Source: Bacteroidota bacterium (GTDB taxonomy: Bacteria > Bacteroidota > Ignavibacteria > Ignavibacteriales > Ignavibacteriaceae). Taken from it: 64,000 nucleotides of DNA. The notes beneath the pieces are model-generated. The model saw nothing but the letters and a program-made list of their open reading frames with translations, did not search any database and was not told the DNA's origin. The DNA lies in assembly GCA_020161395.1 (NCBI GenBank), contig JAIUOE010000007.1:62001-126000 (forward strand). The letters run 5' to 3'. A program made the translations under genes and the position numbers. Below, piece by piece: positions 9,045 to 17,391 of the stretch. The first letter of the stretch is position 1. The number at the start of each line of letters is the position of its first letter.

Positions 9045-9300
9045 AAATCTTTCTTGGAATAAACATATTACAATCATCTATATCGCAATGTGGACTCATC
9101 CTTGAACCGCTAAAGAAATAATTAACCTCACTTTCCCATCTCTCCTTTATTTCCGGCTTTTATTGATCTAAAGCACAGGAACAACATTTGTGCTGACAAA
9201 TACACCTCCCGAGGCTCCTGCATTTTATATTAAACCATGAAATTAAATTTTTTGTCATAAAAATGAACTTAAAAAAATGTTAAAAATAATGGAGAATAAA

Positions 9301-10233
9301 ATGTTAAAATCATTCACTAAAAGAGTGTTGTTCCTTTTCACACTCATCGTGATTGCGGGAATGACAGGTTGCAAGAGCAGCGACAACCCGGTTCAACCGA
9401 CAGATGTAAATGTTGAGGCAATGCAGAGTATCGCTTCAGAGGACAGTACAGTACTGAATTTTGAAGCCAACTGGCAGGATGATATTTCCGGCGAAGTGGC
9501 AAAAACGGCTTCGGGCTGGGTCACTTTGGATGTAAAGAGAAAAATCAATTCTGTTACAAGAAGTTTTCAGATTCGTGTAGTTGGGGATTCCGCTCTGGGT
9601 ATTGCGACCTTTACCTTTAACAACACTCTTGTTATCAGAGCAAAGAAAGACAGTAACAGCACCACGGACACAACTCTTCGGAAAAATTACACTGCTGTAG
9701 TGAAGAGAAACCTGGTGTTCGAGAAGGTTAACAGCTCCAACAATCCAAGAAACAACTGGAAGCTCGTTGCATGGTCTGCGGTACAGGGCGGAACAGCAGC
9801 CAGCATCTCAAAAATTCAGTCGCTTCAGATTACAGCCCCCGGGATTGTCCCGATCGATGTAACCTCACCGAACAATCTTTATCTTGCCCGCGGAATTGCC
9901 AGATTCAAACAGTTGCCCGTTTTCGACAAAAATTCGGAGGTCACCCTGACGCTTAAGGTGCTCTCGACCACAGATGACCCGGACTATGTGATTCTGAACT
10001 ACGGGGCAGACAACAGAGGAATCAACAAAAACAAACAGGTTTTTCAGTTGGTCTCAACTGTTTCAAGCGGCACAAGCTACATCAAAACCTATCGTGCAGT
10101 AATGAACACAACCAACTATGCAGGTTATTTCCACATGGTGATGGATGTGCTCACAAAGAAAGCTGTTGCGGATGATTCCACACCTGTCGAGAGTGATGTA
10201 TGGTCACTGCCATATGGTGTGAAGAACCTTTAA
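9301..10233 (+). CDS. Lipoprotein of unknown function
   Basis: About 310 residues. AUG 9301 is preferred over upstream in-frame AUGs because GGAG lies 6-9 bases before it. The signal MLKSFTKRVLFLFTLIVIAG ends in lipobox MTGC, followed by KSSDNPVQP. The mature part is rich in beta strands and polar residues and is probably exposed at the outer membrane. No known family was recognised. It stands alone between a 256-base gap and a terminator shared with the convergent tlpA-like gene. Confidence 0.8.
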   Translation: MLKSFTKRVLFLFTLIVIAGMTGCKSSDNPVQPTDVNVEAMQSIASEDSTVLNFEANWQDDISGEVAKTASGWVTLDVKRKINSVTRSFQIRVVGDSALGIATFTFNNTLVIRAKKDSNSTTDTTLRKNYTAVVKRNLVFEKVNSSNNPRNNWKLVAWSAVQGGTAASISKIQSLQITAPGIVPIDVTSPNNLYLARGIARFKQLPVFDKNSEVTLTLKVLSTTDDPDYVILNYGADNRGINKNKQVFQLVSTVSSGTSYIKTYRAVMNTTNYAGYFHMVMDVLTKKAVADDSTPVESDVWSLPYGVKNL

Positions 10234-10275
10234 ATATCCTGCTCAACACAACTTCGAAAAGAGAATAATGTAGAT

Positions 10276-10310
10276 AAAAAAGGCTGCTCAAACCGGGCAG
10301 CCTTTTTTTT
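10276..10310. terminator. Bidirectional intrinsic terminator
   Basis: The arms AAAAAAGGCTGC (10276-10287) and GCAGCCTTTTTT (10297-10308) pair around a 9-base loop, with A-runs on one side and T-runs on the other. It lies between two convergent genes and can end transcripts from both strands. Confidence 0.9.
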
Positions 10311-10325
10311 GTTTGAGATACTAAT

Positions 10326-12218
10326 CTATTTCGCCATTTCAATCATCATATCGAGCTCTTTGAGCAACAATTCCTCATTGTCTTCAAAGCCGATCGATTC
10401 AAATTTTACTCTGCCGGTTTTGCTGATTATGAATTTTGTGGGTATTCCCGACACTTCGAAATCGGTGATTACTTTATCTTTTTCGTCCATCACGACATGG
10501 AAGGGGTAGTTGTTCTTTGTGATAAAATCGGAGGCATTTTTCTTTTTGTCCTTCACATTTTCCCATGCATTCACAAAGAGGAAAACGACATCAGGATTTG
10601 AAGCGTATTTTTCAACCGCTTTTTTCATTACCGGGAATGAGGCGAGACAGGGACCGCACCATGTAGCCCAAAAATCGAGAATGACGGTCTTGCCTTTTAG
10701 TTTTGAGAGTGTCACTTCCTGACCGTTCAAATCAAGCAGGGTGAAATCGGAAGCAGGGTAGTCGAGCAACTCTTTTTTGAGCTTACCGGAAATAACTTCG
10801 TCAGCCTTTTTGTTTAGTGTTGTCATCAAATCTTTTAGTCCGTTCTCTCCACCATTCTCAGCAATATAAAATGCAGTCAGCAGGCTGTCGAGTTTTGGAT
10901 TCGATTTAGCTTCCGCTTTCAGATTTTTCGCGATTTCAAGGGCATCTTTCCTTTTTCCTGAGCCGGCAAGAGCATCCAGATATTCGGGGATAACCGACAT
11001 ATCCTCCATTTTTGATGCTTCTACTGCAAGTTTAAACATCTCAAGAGCATCGGCACTTTTACCGAGTTTTTTGAACGCCAGACCTCTGGTGTATGCAATC
11101 ATCGCCAGAGTGGAATTTAGTCCATCCCTGTAGGATGATTCGGATGTTGAGAGAGGTTTGTTTTTAAACTCTTGTTGCTCCTTAACCGTCTTGTCAAAAG
11201 CCACTTTGCTGATAGCCAGCGACAGATCAGGTTTTGCATCCTTTTCATTCAGATATTTTTTTGCAAATTTGTTGTAGAAAAACGCAGAAGGCTCAAAACC
11301 TGATGAAACAATCTCTTTTTCCACTTTCGCCCATTCGAGGTCTTTGGAGAAAGCATTAAGGTATGCATCGGTAACAGCAGTTGCAAACTTGCTTTCAGGC
11401 ATCTCTTTCAGAAACTGTAATACAAGCTGTTTTTGGGTTTTTAAGTCAGCTTCCTTCCTTATTTTCTGCACTCTTGCCTGAACAACGAGGTCATTTTTGG
11501 GAAATTTCGAAGAGAGAATCTCCCTGTATTTTGTGGCGGTTTCTGCATCCTTTAATATTTCATGACCTCTGACAAGGGCGACAAGGTGCAGTTCATCGAG
11601 GTCTTTTTGTGTCGAGAATTCTGCCATGTCCATTCTTACCAGACTGTCGGAAATGTCGGCTTTAACCCTTCTCAGGAGACTGACATAAACAGGATAGTAT
11701 TGAACTTTCAAACCGGGATTTAAAACAAAATCGTTGTTTATGAGTTTGAAAAGCTCATTGTTTTTCAGACTCATTTCAGCCAGATCCCCGAAATTCCTCA
11801 TAAAATCCACATACGCTGCATCGGAACCCTTCACTTCATCGCCGTTCTTTTCGTAGAGTGGAATCCGGAATCCTCTTTTTTCATTGTTTTCGAGTGATTT
11901 AGATCCTTTAAAGACGACAACAAGTGATTTGGTACCCGACTCGGATTTGAATTTTCCTCTGTATGAACTGCCGTCTTTGGTCATCACCACTTCCTTGGCT
12001 ACGGGTTCCTTTGATGAGTGTTCGAAAATGAGGAGTGTAATGGAGGCCTCTTTTTCGACATGACTTCCGCTCGCATCAAATGTTACGGTTACTTCTCCAC
12101 CTGCGACAGGTTTCGATGGTTCGTATGAGAAATTGGTTGAGACCGGTCTGTTTGTTGTGCATGACAATGTAAGAACAAAACTTAACAAAGCCGGTAACAG
12201 GATAAATTTGAATTTCAT
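10326..12218 (-). CDS. TlpA/ResA-like thiol-disulfide lipoprotein with a long helical repeat region
   Basis: 630 residues. The signal MKFKFILLPALLSFVLTLSC ends in a lipobox with Cys near residue 20. Residues about 30-120 look like a beta-sandwich, and about 125-480 are helical and TPR-like (for example AYTRGLAFKKLGKSADALEMF). The C-terminal 150 residues are a thioredoxin-fold domain: LNGQEVTLSKLKGKTVILDF, then active site WCGPC (Cys521/Cys524), then GIPTKFIISKTG with the cis-Pro. Likely reduces or rearranges disulfides outside the cytoplasm. AUG start with GGAG upstream. Such long TlpA fusions are frequent in Bacteroidetes. Confidence 0.87.
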   Translation of the reverse strand: MKFKFILLPALLSFVLTLSCTTNRPVSTNFSYEPSKPVAGGEVTVTFDASGSHVEKEASITLLIFEHSSKEPVAKEVVMTKDGSSYRGKFKSESGTKSLVVVFKGSKSLENNEKRGFRIPLYEKNGDEVKGSDAAYVDFMRNFGDLAEMSLKNNELFKLINNDFVLNPGLKVQYYPVYVSLLRRVKADISDSLVRMDMAEFSTQKDLDELHLVALVRGHEILKDAETATKYREILSSKFPKNDLVVQARVQKIRKEADLKTQKQLVLQFLKEMPESKFATAVTDAYLNAFSKDLEWAKVEKEIVSSGFEPSAFFYNKFAKKYLNEKDAKPDLSLAISKVAFDKTVKEQQEFKNKPLSTSESSYRDGLNSTLAMIAYTRGLAFKKLGKSADALEMFKLAVEASKMEDMSVIPEYLDALAGSGKRKDALEIAKNLKAEAKSNPKLDSLLTAFYIAENGGENGLKDLMTTLNKKADEVISGKLKKELLDYPASDFTLLDLNGQEVTLSKLKGKTVILDFWATWCGPCLASFPVMKKAVEKYASNPDVVFLFVNAWENVKDKKKNASDFITKNNYPFHVVMDEKDKVITDFEVSGIPTKFIISKTGRVKFESIGFEDNEELLLKELDMMIEMAK

Positions 12219-12292
12219 TGAATCTCCAAAAAATGATCTTTAAAATTAATACTTAATGATGGAAAAATCGTGGTATAAATTGGTTGTTAAAC

Positions 12293-12319
12293 CGCAAAGG
12301 ACGCAAAGAACGCAAAGAG
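12293..12319 (+). repeat. Three tandem 9-bp units (CGCAAAGRR)
   Basis: CGCAAAGGA (12293-12301), CGCAAAGAA (12302-12310) and CGCAAAGAG (12311-12319) follow each other without a gap. Similar CGCAAAG-type intergenic repeats are, from memory, scattered in many bacterial genomes; whether this one recurs in this genome cannot be seen from one window. Confidence 0.8.
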
Positions 12320-12412
12320 GGGTAATAGTTATTAATTTTGATTTATTAGTTATAAATTCTGTAAACTTAGTTCAGGACGAGACAAATAATACCTAATCCC
12401 TGATACCTAAGA

Positions 12413-12545
12413 ATGAGCCCTTGTGGCGACATGTGGGTAGAAGTATGAGATCAGAGGTTTGATGTATGAGCCCTTCGGGCGACATATGGGTAGAAGTATG
12501 AAGTCAGAAGTTTGAAGCCCTTCGGGCGAAATGTGGGTAGAGGAA
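12413..12545 (+). repeat. Three imperfect direct repeats of about 50 bp
   Basis: The motif GAGCCCTTCGGGCGACAT, followed by GGGTAGAAGTATGA and TCAGAAGTTTGA, occurs about three times: units begin near 12413, 12466 and 12514. The CCC anchor lies at 12418, 12471 and 12518, giving periods of 53 and 47. The third unit is cut short after GGGTAGAGG. CCCTTCGGG in units 2 and 3 can form a small hairpin with a TTC-type loop. Confidence 0.8.
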
Positions 12546-12621
12546 GGAGATAATTAATCAGTAAAACGGTAAATTGAACCGCTGATTTTTATTTTTTGTA
12601 ACAACCGGAATCACCCCCAAA

Positions 12622-14352
12622 TTGAACTTCGAAATCCTATATCATCTTGATGCCGATCAGGTAGCATATACTGTGCTGGATGTGGAGACTACTGGGCTTG
12701 ACCCGCGGCAGGAGAAGATTATCGAATTTGCCGGGTACAGGGTTGAGAAGGGGGAGATTGTCGACAGTTTTTCGACTTTTTTGAATCCGCAGCGGAGGCT
12801 TGACCCTTACATAACCATGTTCACTGGTATCAGGGATGAAGATCTGGCGGGTGCACCTTTGTTTGAAAATATTGCATCGAAGTTGATGGAGTTTCTGTCG
12901 GAGTCGGTGATAGTGGGACATAACATTCAGTTTGATGTGAAGTTTTTGGAGGTGGAATTTCTGAATGCAGGGTATGAGAAATTTAATCCCGTAACTTTTT
13001 GTACTCTAAGGGCTGCCAGAAGGCTGTTTCCTCAATTAAAATCGAAAAAGCTGGAATCGGTGAGAGATCATCTGCACATTCCTCCGGGGGTAACTCACAG
13101 GGCGTATTCCGACGCAATAGCAACTGCAGGCATCTTTATAGAGGTAAAGAAAAAACTTGAGCGACAATTTCAACTCTCCACTTTAAAAGATATCCTTGGC
13201 TTTCAGTATATACCTCCACGGGACATTGCCAGAAAATTTCCTCAGACGCTTTCCGAAACAGAATTTGACATCCCGGCGATTCCGGATCTTCCGGGAAATT
13301 ACTGGTTTGTTGATTCCTCTGAAACGGTAATTTATATCGGTAAATCAAAGTCACTTCGTAAAAGGCTGTCCTCCCACCTGATGGACAATGCTGCGGGAAA
13401 GAGCAAACTCATTTTGGGAAGTGCGACCATATTGCGGTATGAAACCACTTCAACCGAGGTGATGGCTCTGGTAAAAGAGGCTCAACTCATCAAAAAGACA
13501 AAGCCGAAACACAACATCCAGCTTACGAACTACGGGAATAAATATTTTATTCGTGTTTCTCTGAGGCACCCCTATCCAAGACTTGAGCTTGTGAACAAGT
13601 TTGAACTTGACGGAAATGACTACTTCGGTTTGTTTGGTACGAGGAAAAAAGCAGAAGAAGTGATGGAAATTGCAGAGAAATCTTTTCGGTTGCGTACATG
13701 TGACCAGAAGGAGTTTTCCAAATCGAGAGCCTGTTTTATGGCGACAATTGACCGGTGTGTTGTTCCCTGCGAAAAGGATAATTATGGTGAATACAGAGAA
13801 GAACTTCAGAAATTTTATGATTTTATGTCGGGCAGGAAGAGTGATCTGCTTTCAGAGTTGATACAAAGGATGTCCGCATTTTCTGCAGAGCTGAAGTTCG
13901 AACAGGCAGCAGAGGTAAAGAAAATTGTGGATTTGCTTCTGCAGCAGGTTCATAAATCATCTTTGTTGCGGGAGCCGGTAAATAAAGCCAATGTGTGGAT
14001 ATCTGTTTCGGGAGACGGGGGAGTAATGGATCACTTCCTTTTGCTTCAGGGGAAAGTATATATCCGGAATTTTTCTTCAGGCGGTTATGATAATTTCGAA
14101 AATGCCCTTGATGACTGGTTTGAAGGAAATGAAAGACTTGATTTGCAACCAACCGATGAAGACTATGAAAGAATGAGAATTATTCTTAACTGGGCAGCAC
14201 AAAACCGTGACCGGGTAAAGATTTACTATCTTACTGAATATCAAACAAAGATTCAGCTTTTCAAAAAAATGTCAACTGTCGCATTGAGGCAACCGGAATA
14301 CCGGGAAATATCGGGAGAGATTGACATTACGAGGTTAAATCTTAATATATGA
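12622..14352 (+). CDS. DnaQ-like 3'-5' exonuclease fused to a UvrC/Cho-type GIY-YIG nuclease
   Basis: 576 residues. The N-terminal exonuclease (about 15-180) has ExoI VLDVETTGLDP, ExoII GHNIQFDVKFLE and ExoIII HRAYSDAIATA, so it is of DEDDh type. Residues about 220-310 form a GIY-YIG domain (PGNYWFVDSSETVIYIGKSK, then LRKRLSSHL) like the N-terminal nuclease of UvrC, which makes the 3' incision in excision repair. A Cys-containing segment (CFMATIDRCVVPC) and a UVR-like pair of helices (ELKFEQAAEVKKIVDLL) follow. The RNase H-like 5'-incision half of UvrC is missing. Start UUG at 12622. Similar fusions are known in Mycobacterium. Probably a repair accessory nuclease. Confidence 0.88.
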   Translation: MNFEILYHLDADQVAYTVLDVETTGLDPRQEKIIEFAGYRVEKGEIVDSFSTFLNPQRRLDPYITMFTGIRDEDLAGAPLFENIASKLMEFLSESVIVGHNIQFDVKFLEVEFLNAGYEKFNPVTFCTLRAARRLFPQLKSKKLESVRDHLHIPPGVTHRAYSDAIATAGIFIEVKKKLERQFQLSTLKDILGFQYIPPRDIARKFPQTLSETEFDIPAIPDLPGNYWFVDSSETVIYIGKSKSLRKRLSSHLMDNAAGKSKLILGSATILRYETTSTEVMALVKEAQLIKKTKPKHNIQLTNYGNKYFIRVSLRHPYPRLELVNKFELDGNDYFGLFGTRKKAEEVMEIAEKSFRLRTCDQKEFSKSRACFMATIDRCVVPCEKDNYGEYREELQKFYDFMSGRKSDLLSELIQRMSAFSAELKFEQAAEVKKIVDLLLQQVHKSSLLREPVNKANVWISVSGDGGVMDHFLLLQGKVYIRNFSSGGYDNFENALDDWFEGNERLDLQPTDEDYERMRIILNWAAQNRDRVKIYYLTEYQTKIQLFKKMSTVALRQPEYREISGEIDITRLNLNI

Positions 14353-14360
14353 TTTACAGA

Positions 14361-15107
14361 TCAGGAGATAACTGTTTTCAGATTTTTGAAACCGGTACGG
14401 CTGACAGGGAGCTCACTGCCATTCTTCAAAATTACCCTGTAGTTCTCATTTCCGTCGTTTAAAACTTTTTCGAGAAATGACAGATTGAGAATAATCGATC
14501 TGTGAATTCTCGAAAAAACCTTCCCGTCGAGTTTCTCCTCCAGATTTCTAAGTGTCCCCTTTTTCAGGAATTTTTTATTTTTGGTGTGGATGGCGACATA
14601 ATCATCCATCGCCTCGAAAAACAGGATGTCCTCAACCTTAATAATCACGAAATCGCCTTTGTCTTTCACCGAAATGGTGGAAATGAATGGAGCGGTATCC
14701 TTCCTGAGATTTTCAAGTGATGCAGCGTAGTCGGAATTTATGTTTTTGACGGCGATTCGTGAAATCAGTTTATTGACAGCATCGATAAACCTCTCGTATT
14801 CAACAGGTTTCATGAGGTAATCGACGGCATTTTTCTCGAATGCTTTTACGGCAAATTCATCGTATGCGGTTACAAAGATGATAAAAGGGGGGTTATCGAG
14901 CAGTTCGAGCAGACCGAGTCCTGATATGCCGGGCATCTGGATGTCGAGAAAAACAACATCCGGCTGCAATTCATTAATCAGAGACAGGGCTTCCATACCA
15001 TTACGAGCCTCACCGGTAACTTCCACAATCCCCGAGTCGATGCAATATTTTTTGACAAGCGACCTTGCGAGGGATTCATCATCGACAACAAGAGCTTTTA
15101 ATTTCAT
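14361..15107 (-). CDS. LytR/AlgR-family response regulator (receiver + LytTR)
   Basis: 248 residues. The receiver domain (1-120) has the acidic pair VVDDE, the phospho-acceptor Asp55 in FLDIQMPG and Lys in YLMKPVEYE. The C-terminal LytTR DNA-binding domain (about 145-248) includes VEDILFFEAMDDYVAIHT and FSRIHRSIILNLSF. It overlaps the start of its kinase partner by 4 bases (15104-15107), so the two are translationally coupled. Target genes cannot be told from the window. Confidence 0.93.
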   Translation of the reverse strand: MKLKALVVDDESLARSLVKKYCIDSGIVEVTGEARNGMEALSLINELQPDVVFLDIQMPGISGLGLLELLDNPPFIIFVTAYDEFAVKAFEKNAVDYLMKPVEYERFIDAVNKLISRIAVKNINSDYAASLENLRKDTAPFISTISVKDKGDFVIIKVEDILFFEAMDDYVAIHTKNKKFLKKGTLRNLEEKLDGKVFSRIHRSIILNLSFLEKVLNDGNENYRVILKNGSELPVSRTGFKNLKTVIS

Positions 15108-16141
15108 CTGTTCTCCACGGGAATCAGAATTGTAGCTGTATATGAATTTTCTTTTTTCAAGACTGTGAATGAGCCGTTATCCCGGAAGTGGAGTCTGATT
15201 CTGTCCCGTACATTTTGCAGCCCTACACCCAATCCGGTTTTTTTTGCAGCCTGGACACCGTCAAGTCCGTTTCGGATCTCAATTTTTAACATTTCATCGA
15301 TTAATTCAGCATTTATATCTATCTCAACCGGAACAGTTGAAGGTTGAACACCATGTTTGATGGCGTTTTCAAGAACCGGCACGAGAATATAAGAGGGGAC
15401 CGGCACCATTTCAGAATCTTTTGAAGTCGATATTTTAACTATCATTTTATCATCAAACCTGACCTGTTCGATGTCGAGGTAGCGCTTAATATTTTCGATT
15501 TCCTCATGAAGTGGTATCAGTTCCCTGTCGTGTGATGCGAGAGCAAGTCTGATAAATCCGGCGAGTTTTTCCGTCATCACCACCGAAAGTTTGGGATCGA
15601 TGTGTGTCAGAGCCGAGATCGAGTTCAGGCTGTTGAAAATGAAGTGGGGGTTGATCTGGAGCTTCATCATGTTCAATTCGGATTCGAGAAGTTTAGTTTT
15701 CAGTGCTTCCTGATTTTTGATGTTTTCAATATTTTTGAAGTAAGCCTGAATAAGATAGATGAAAGCAGTGAAAGTAAAGTAGAGGATCAGTCCAATAAAG
15801 AAGCGGGTGATAAAATTCTTCTGGAAGAAAGACTGATAAGCGGCATCACTGATCAGAAGGTTGAAAATAATCAGTTTGGAAGCAATCACCCAGAAAACGG
15901 AGACGATTATACCGGCAATCAGGTGAATCACGATAAATTTTATAAGCCCGTCGAGTTCAAATTTCACGAATCGACAGAGTTGCAGCAGTCCGCCTGAAAA
16001 ACCGGTCAGAAGCATTGTCGAGATAACGGAATCGGTTATTGCCTGAAGGACAGTAATTCCGGTTGTATAATGGAGGTAAAGGGTGGAGACTGCAGCGAGT
16101 GTGATCAGCAGTATTATAATATTCAGGGCTTTTTTTGTCAA
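15104..16141 (-). CDS. LytS/YehU-type sensor histidine kinase
   Basis: 345 residues, start UUG at 16141. Four membrane helices occupy about residues 1-135, without a large outside loop. The His_kinase domain carries the phospho-acceptor His in LQINPHFIFNSLNSISAL, and the ATPase domain has LVPVLENAIKHG (N box) and GLGVGLQNVRDRI (G box). First gene of a two-gene operon with the LytTR regulator. The signal is unknown; short-loop kinases of this type often sense membrane or small-metabolite cues. Confidence 0.93.
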   Translation of the reverse strand: MTKKALNIIILLITLAAVSTLYLHYTTGITVLQAITDSVISTMLLTGFSGGLLQLCRFVKFELDGLIKFIVIHLIAGIIVSVFWVIASKLIIFNLLISDAAYQSFFQKNFITRFFIGLILYFTFTAFIYLIQAYFKNIENIKNQEALKTKLLESELNMMKLQINPHFIFNSLNSISALTHIDPKLSVVMTEKLAGFIRLALASHDRELIPLHEEIENIKRYLDIEQVRFDDKMIVKISTSKDSEMVPVPSYILVPVLENAIKHGVQPSTVPVEIDINAELIDEMLKIEIRNGLDGVQAAKKTGLGVGLQNVRDRIRLHFRDNGSFTVLKKENSYTATILIPVENR

Positions 16142-16205
16142 ATTCTTTCAGCCGGATTAAATAAATTGAACTCGTGAAATATAACTAAAAACGGGAGTTT
16201 TTCTG

Positions 16206-16242
16206 AAAAACAAAAAGAGGCTGCCTTTACGGGACAACCTCT
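16206..16242 (-). terminator. Intrinsic terminator of the LiaF-like gene
   Basis: Read on the minus strand, AGAGGTTGTCC (from 16242) pairs with GGCAGCCTCT down to 16216 with two G-U pairs around a short CGTAAA loop, then a T-rich tract (complement of 16206-16216). It lies 33 bases after the stop of the minus-strand gene. Confidence 0.8.
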
Positions 16243-16274
16243 TCTGCAATCAAACAACAATTCAAACCAACAAT

Positions 16275-17003
16275 TTAGAAAACTTTCATTTCTCCACCAC
16301 CGAAAAGGACAAGTCCCTTGATGATGAGGGTTTTGTTCTCATCAACATCGTCCATTTTCGAATAGTTATATTTTTTGCTGGAGAAACCACCAAAAAGTGA
16401 AACGACATCAATTTTTACATTCCAGTTACTTGGCACTGTAAGGTCGCATCCGCCAAATATGACAAAGAGATCGAGGACATTTTCGCCGTCGGAGAGTTCA
16501 CAGTCACGCATAAATAACTCGGAGCCGCCAAAAATAATTGTTATATTTCCGCCCCGGAAGTTTTTGCTGTTGATTATCCTTTTGCTTCCGCCGAAGACCG
16601 ATACCTCCTCTATAACATCATATTCCGAGGTATACTGTTTTTTGTAGTCATCAGTGCCGCCACCGAGTTCAGCTTCCCTTTGTTTCTCGACATGCCGGTA
16701 GATTATGTAGAAGCCGAGAGCGAGCAGCATGACCGGGACGATAAAATCCGAGTAGTCAAGATTGAAACTTTTGATCACTATACCTGCGGAACCGAGACCC
16801 ATCAGGAGCCATGAAAGTGATTTTCTGCGTGAGTTCACGAAGAGAATAATTCCGATGACCAGAACGATGGTCGGAAGTGAAAAGAGGATATCGTTGATTC
16901 GGTAGCTTATGATATCCACCTCTTTGAGGAAGTAGAGGATACCGAGCACTATGAGCCCGACACCGATAAAAACCCGGGCTGTTTGTGATTGAACTTTAGC
17001 CAT
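16275..17003 (-). CDS. LiaF-like membrane protein with C-terminal beta-repeat domain
   Basis: 242 residues from the AUG at 17003, preferred over an upstream UUG near 17042 because AAGGAGA lies just before it. Four membrane helices (about 10-100) are grouped as in LiaF/DUF5668 proteins. The C-terminal 110 residues show the repeated FGGSK, FGGSELFM, FGGCDLTV, FGGFSS, FGGGEMKV pattern of the LiaF/YvqF-type beta-solenoid. In Firmicutes LiaF inhibits the LiaRS envelope-stress pair. The neighbouring LytS/LytR pair could be its partner, but that is inference. Confidence 0.82.
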   Translation of the reverse strand: MAKVQSQTARVFIGVGLIVLGILYFLKEVDIISYRINDILFSLPTIVLVIGIILFVNSRRKSLSWLLMGLGSAGIVIKSFNLDYSDFIVPVMLLALGFYIIYRHVEKQREAELGGGTDDYKKQYTSEYDVIEEVSVFGGSKRIINSKNFRGGNITIIFGGSELFMRDCELSDGENVLDLFVIFGGCDLTVPSNWNVKIDVVSLFGGFSSKKYNYSKMDDVDENKTLIIKGLVLFGGGEMKVF

Positions 17004-17391
17004 GACAGTTCTCCTTCTGTTGTTCGTTTGGATAATTCTCAAAATTTTCTATGGGATATTAGGGATAAATTGAAAGAGGACAAAAGGAAAATCGGTGAAG
17101 CGGTGGAAGAAGTCGGTGAAAGGGGATTCACAAAAAAAATATCTTTCGATTTTGCATCAAAATCAAAAGTGGGAAAAATTTAATTTGTTTAAGTCCCCGA
17201 AGAGGGTTAATTTTCGATACCAAAATCTGCCGGCTGACAGATAAATGATTCCCTGCCGCCCGAGTCGCAAAGTGACAGAGGCACCAATTCATAACGATTT
17301 TTTAAAGATTAGCATTCACTAACCTCGCGGGAATTTTTTTAAACTTTTTTATACGATTAGTTCAACTAATTAACAGGATTTATTTTTATTT
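17004..17391. promoter_or_regulatory. Divergent intergenic region upstream of nrdJ with palindromic elements
   Basis: 388 bases between the divergent LiaF-like gene and nrdJ. Visible: a near-perfect 16-bp palindrome TCTGCCGGCTGACAGA at 17226-17241 inside a locally GC-rich stretch (about 17226-17284); a GATTAG-TTCA-CTAA element at 17307-17322; and a related one at 17355-17369 that is part of a perfect 7-bp inverted repeat with one central base (17356-17370), 21 bases before the nrdJ AUG. These are candidate operators. No cobalamin riboswitch box was found. Confidence 0.5.

Larger units (their letters stand above)
12219..12621. other. Intergenic region with short repeats, no gene
   Basis: 403 bases between the divergent tlpA-like and exonuclease/GIY-YIG genes. 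It contains a 9-bp tandem repeat and a run of about 50-bp imperfect repeats, listed separately. No ORF with coding character and no RNA gene could be supported. Both flanking promoters should lie here, but no clear promoter stands out. Confidence 0.6.

Noticed and set aside
17190-17391. Cobalamin riboswitch in front of the B12-dependent reductase
   Set aside because: Such a switch would make sense, and the opposite strand has GGTGCC and GCCGGCAG pieces, but the conserved B12 box and the CCCGC-ACTGT core were not found on either strand.
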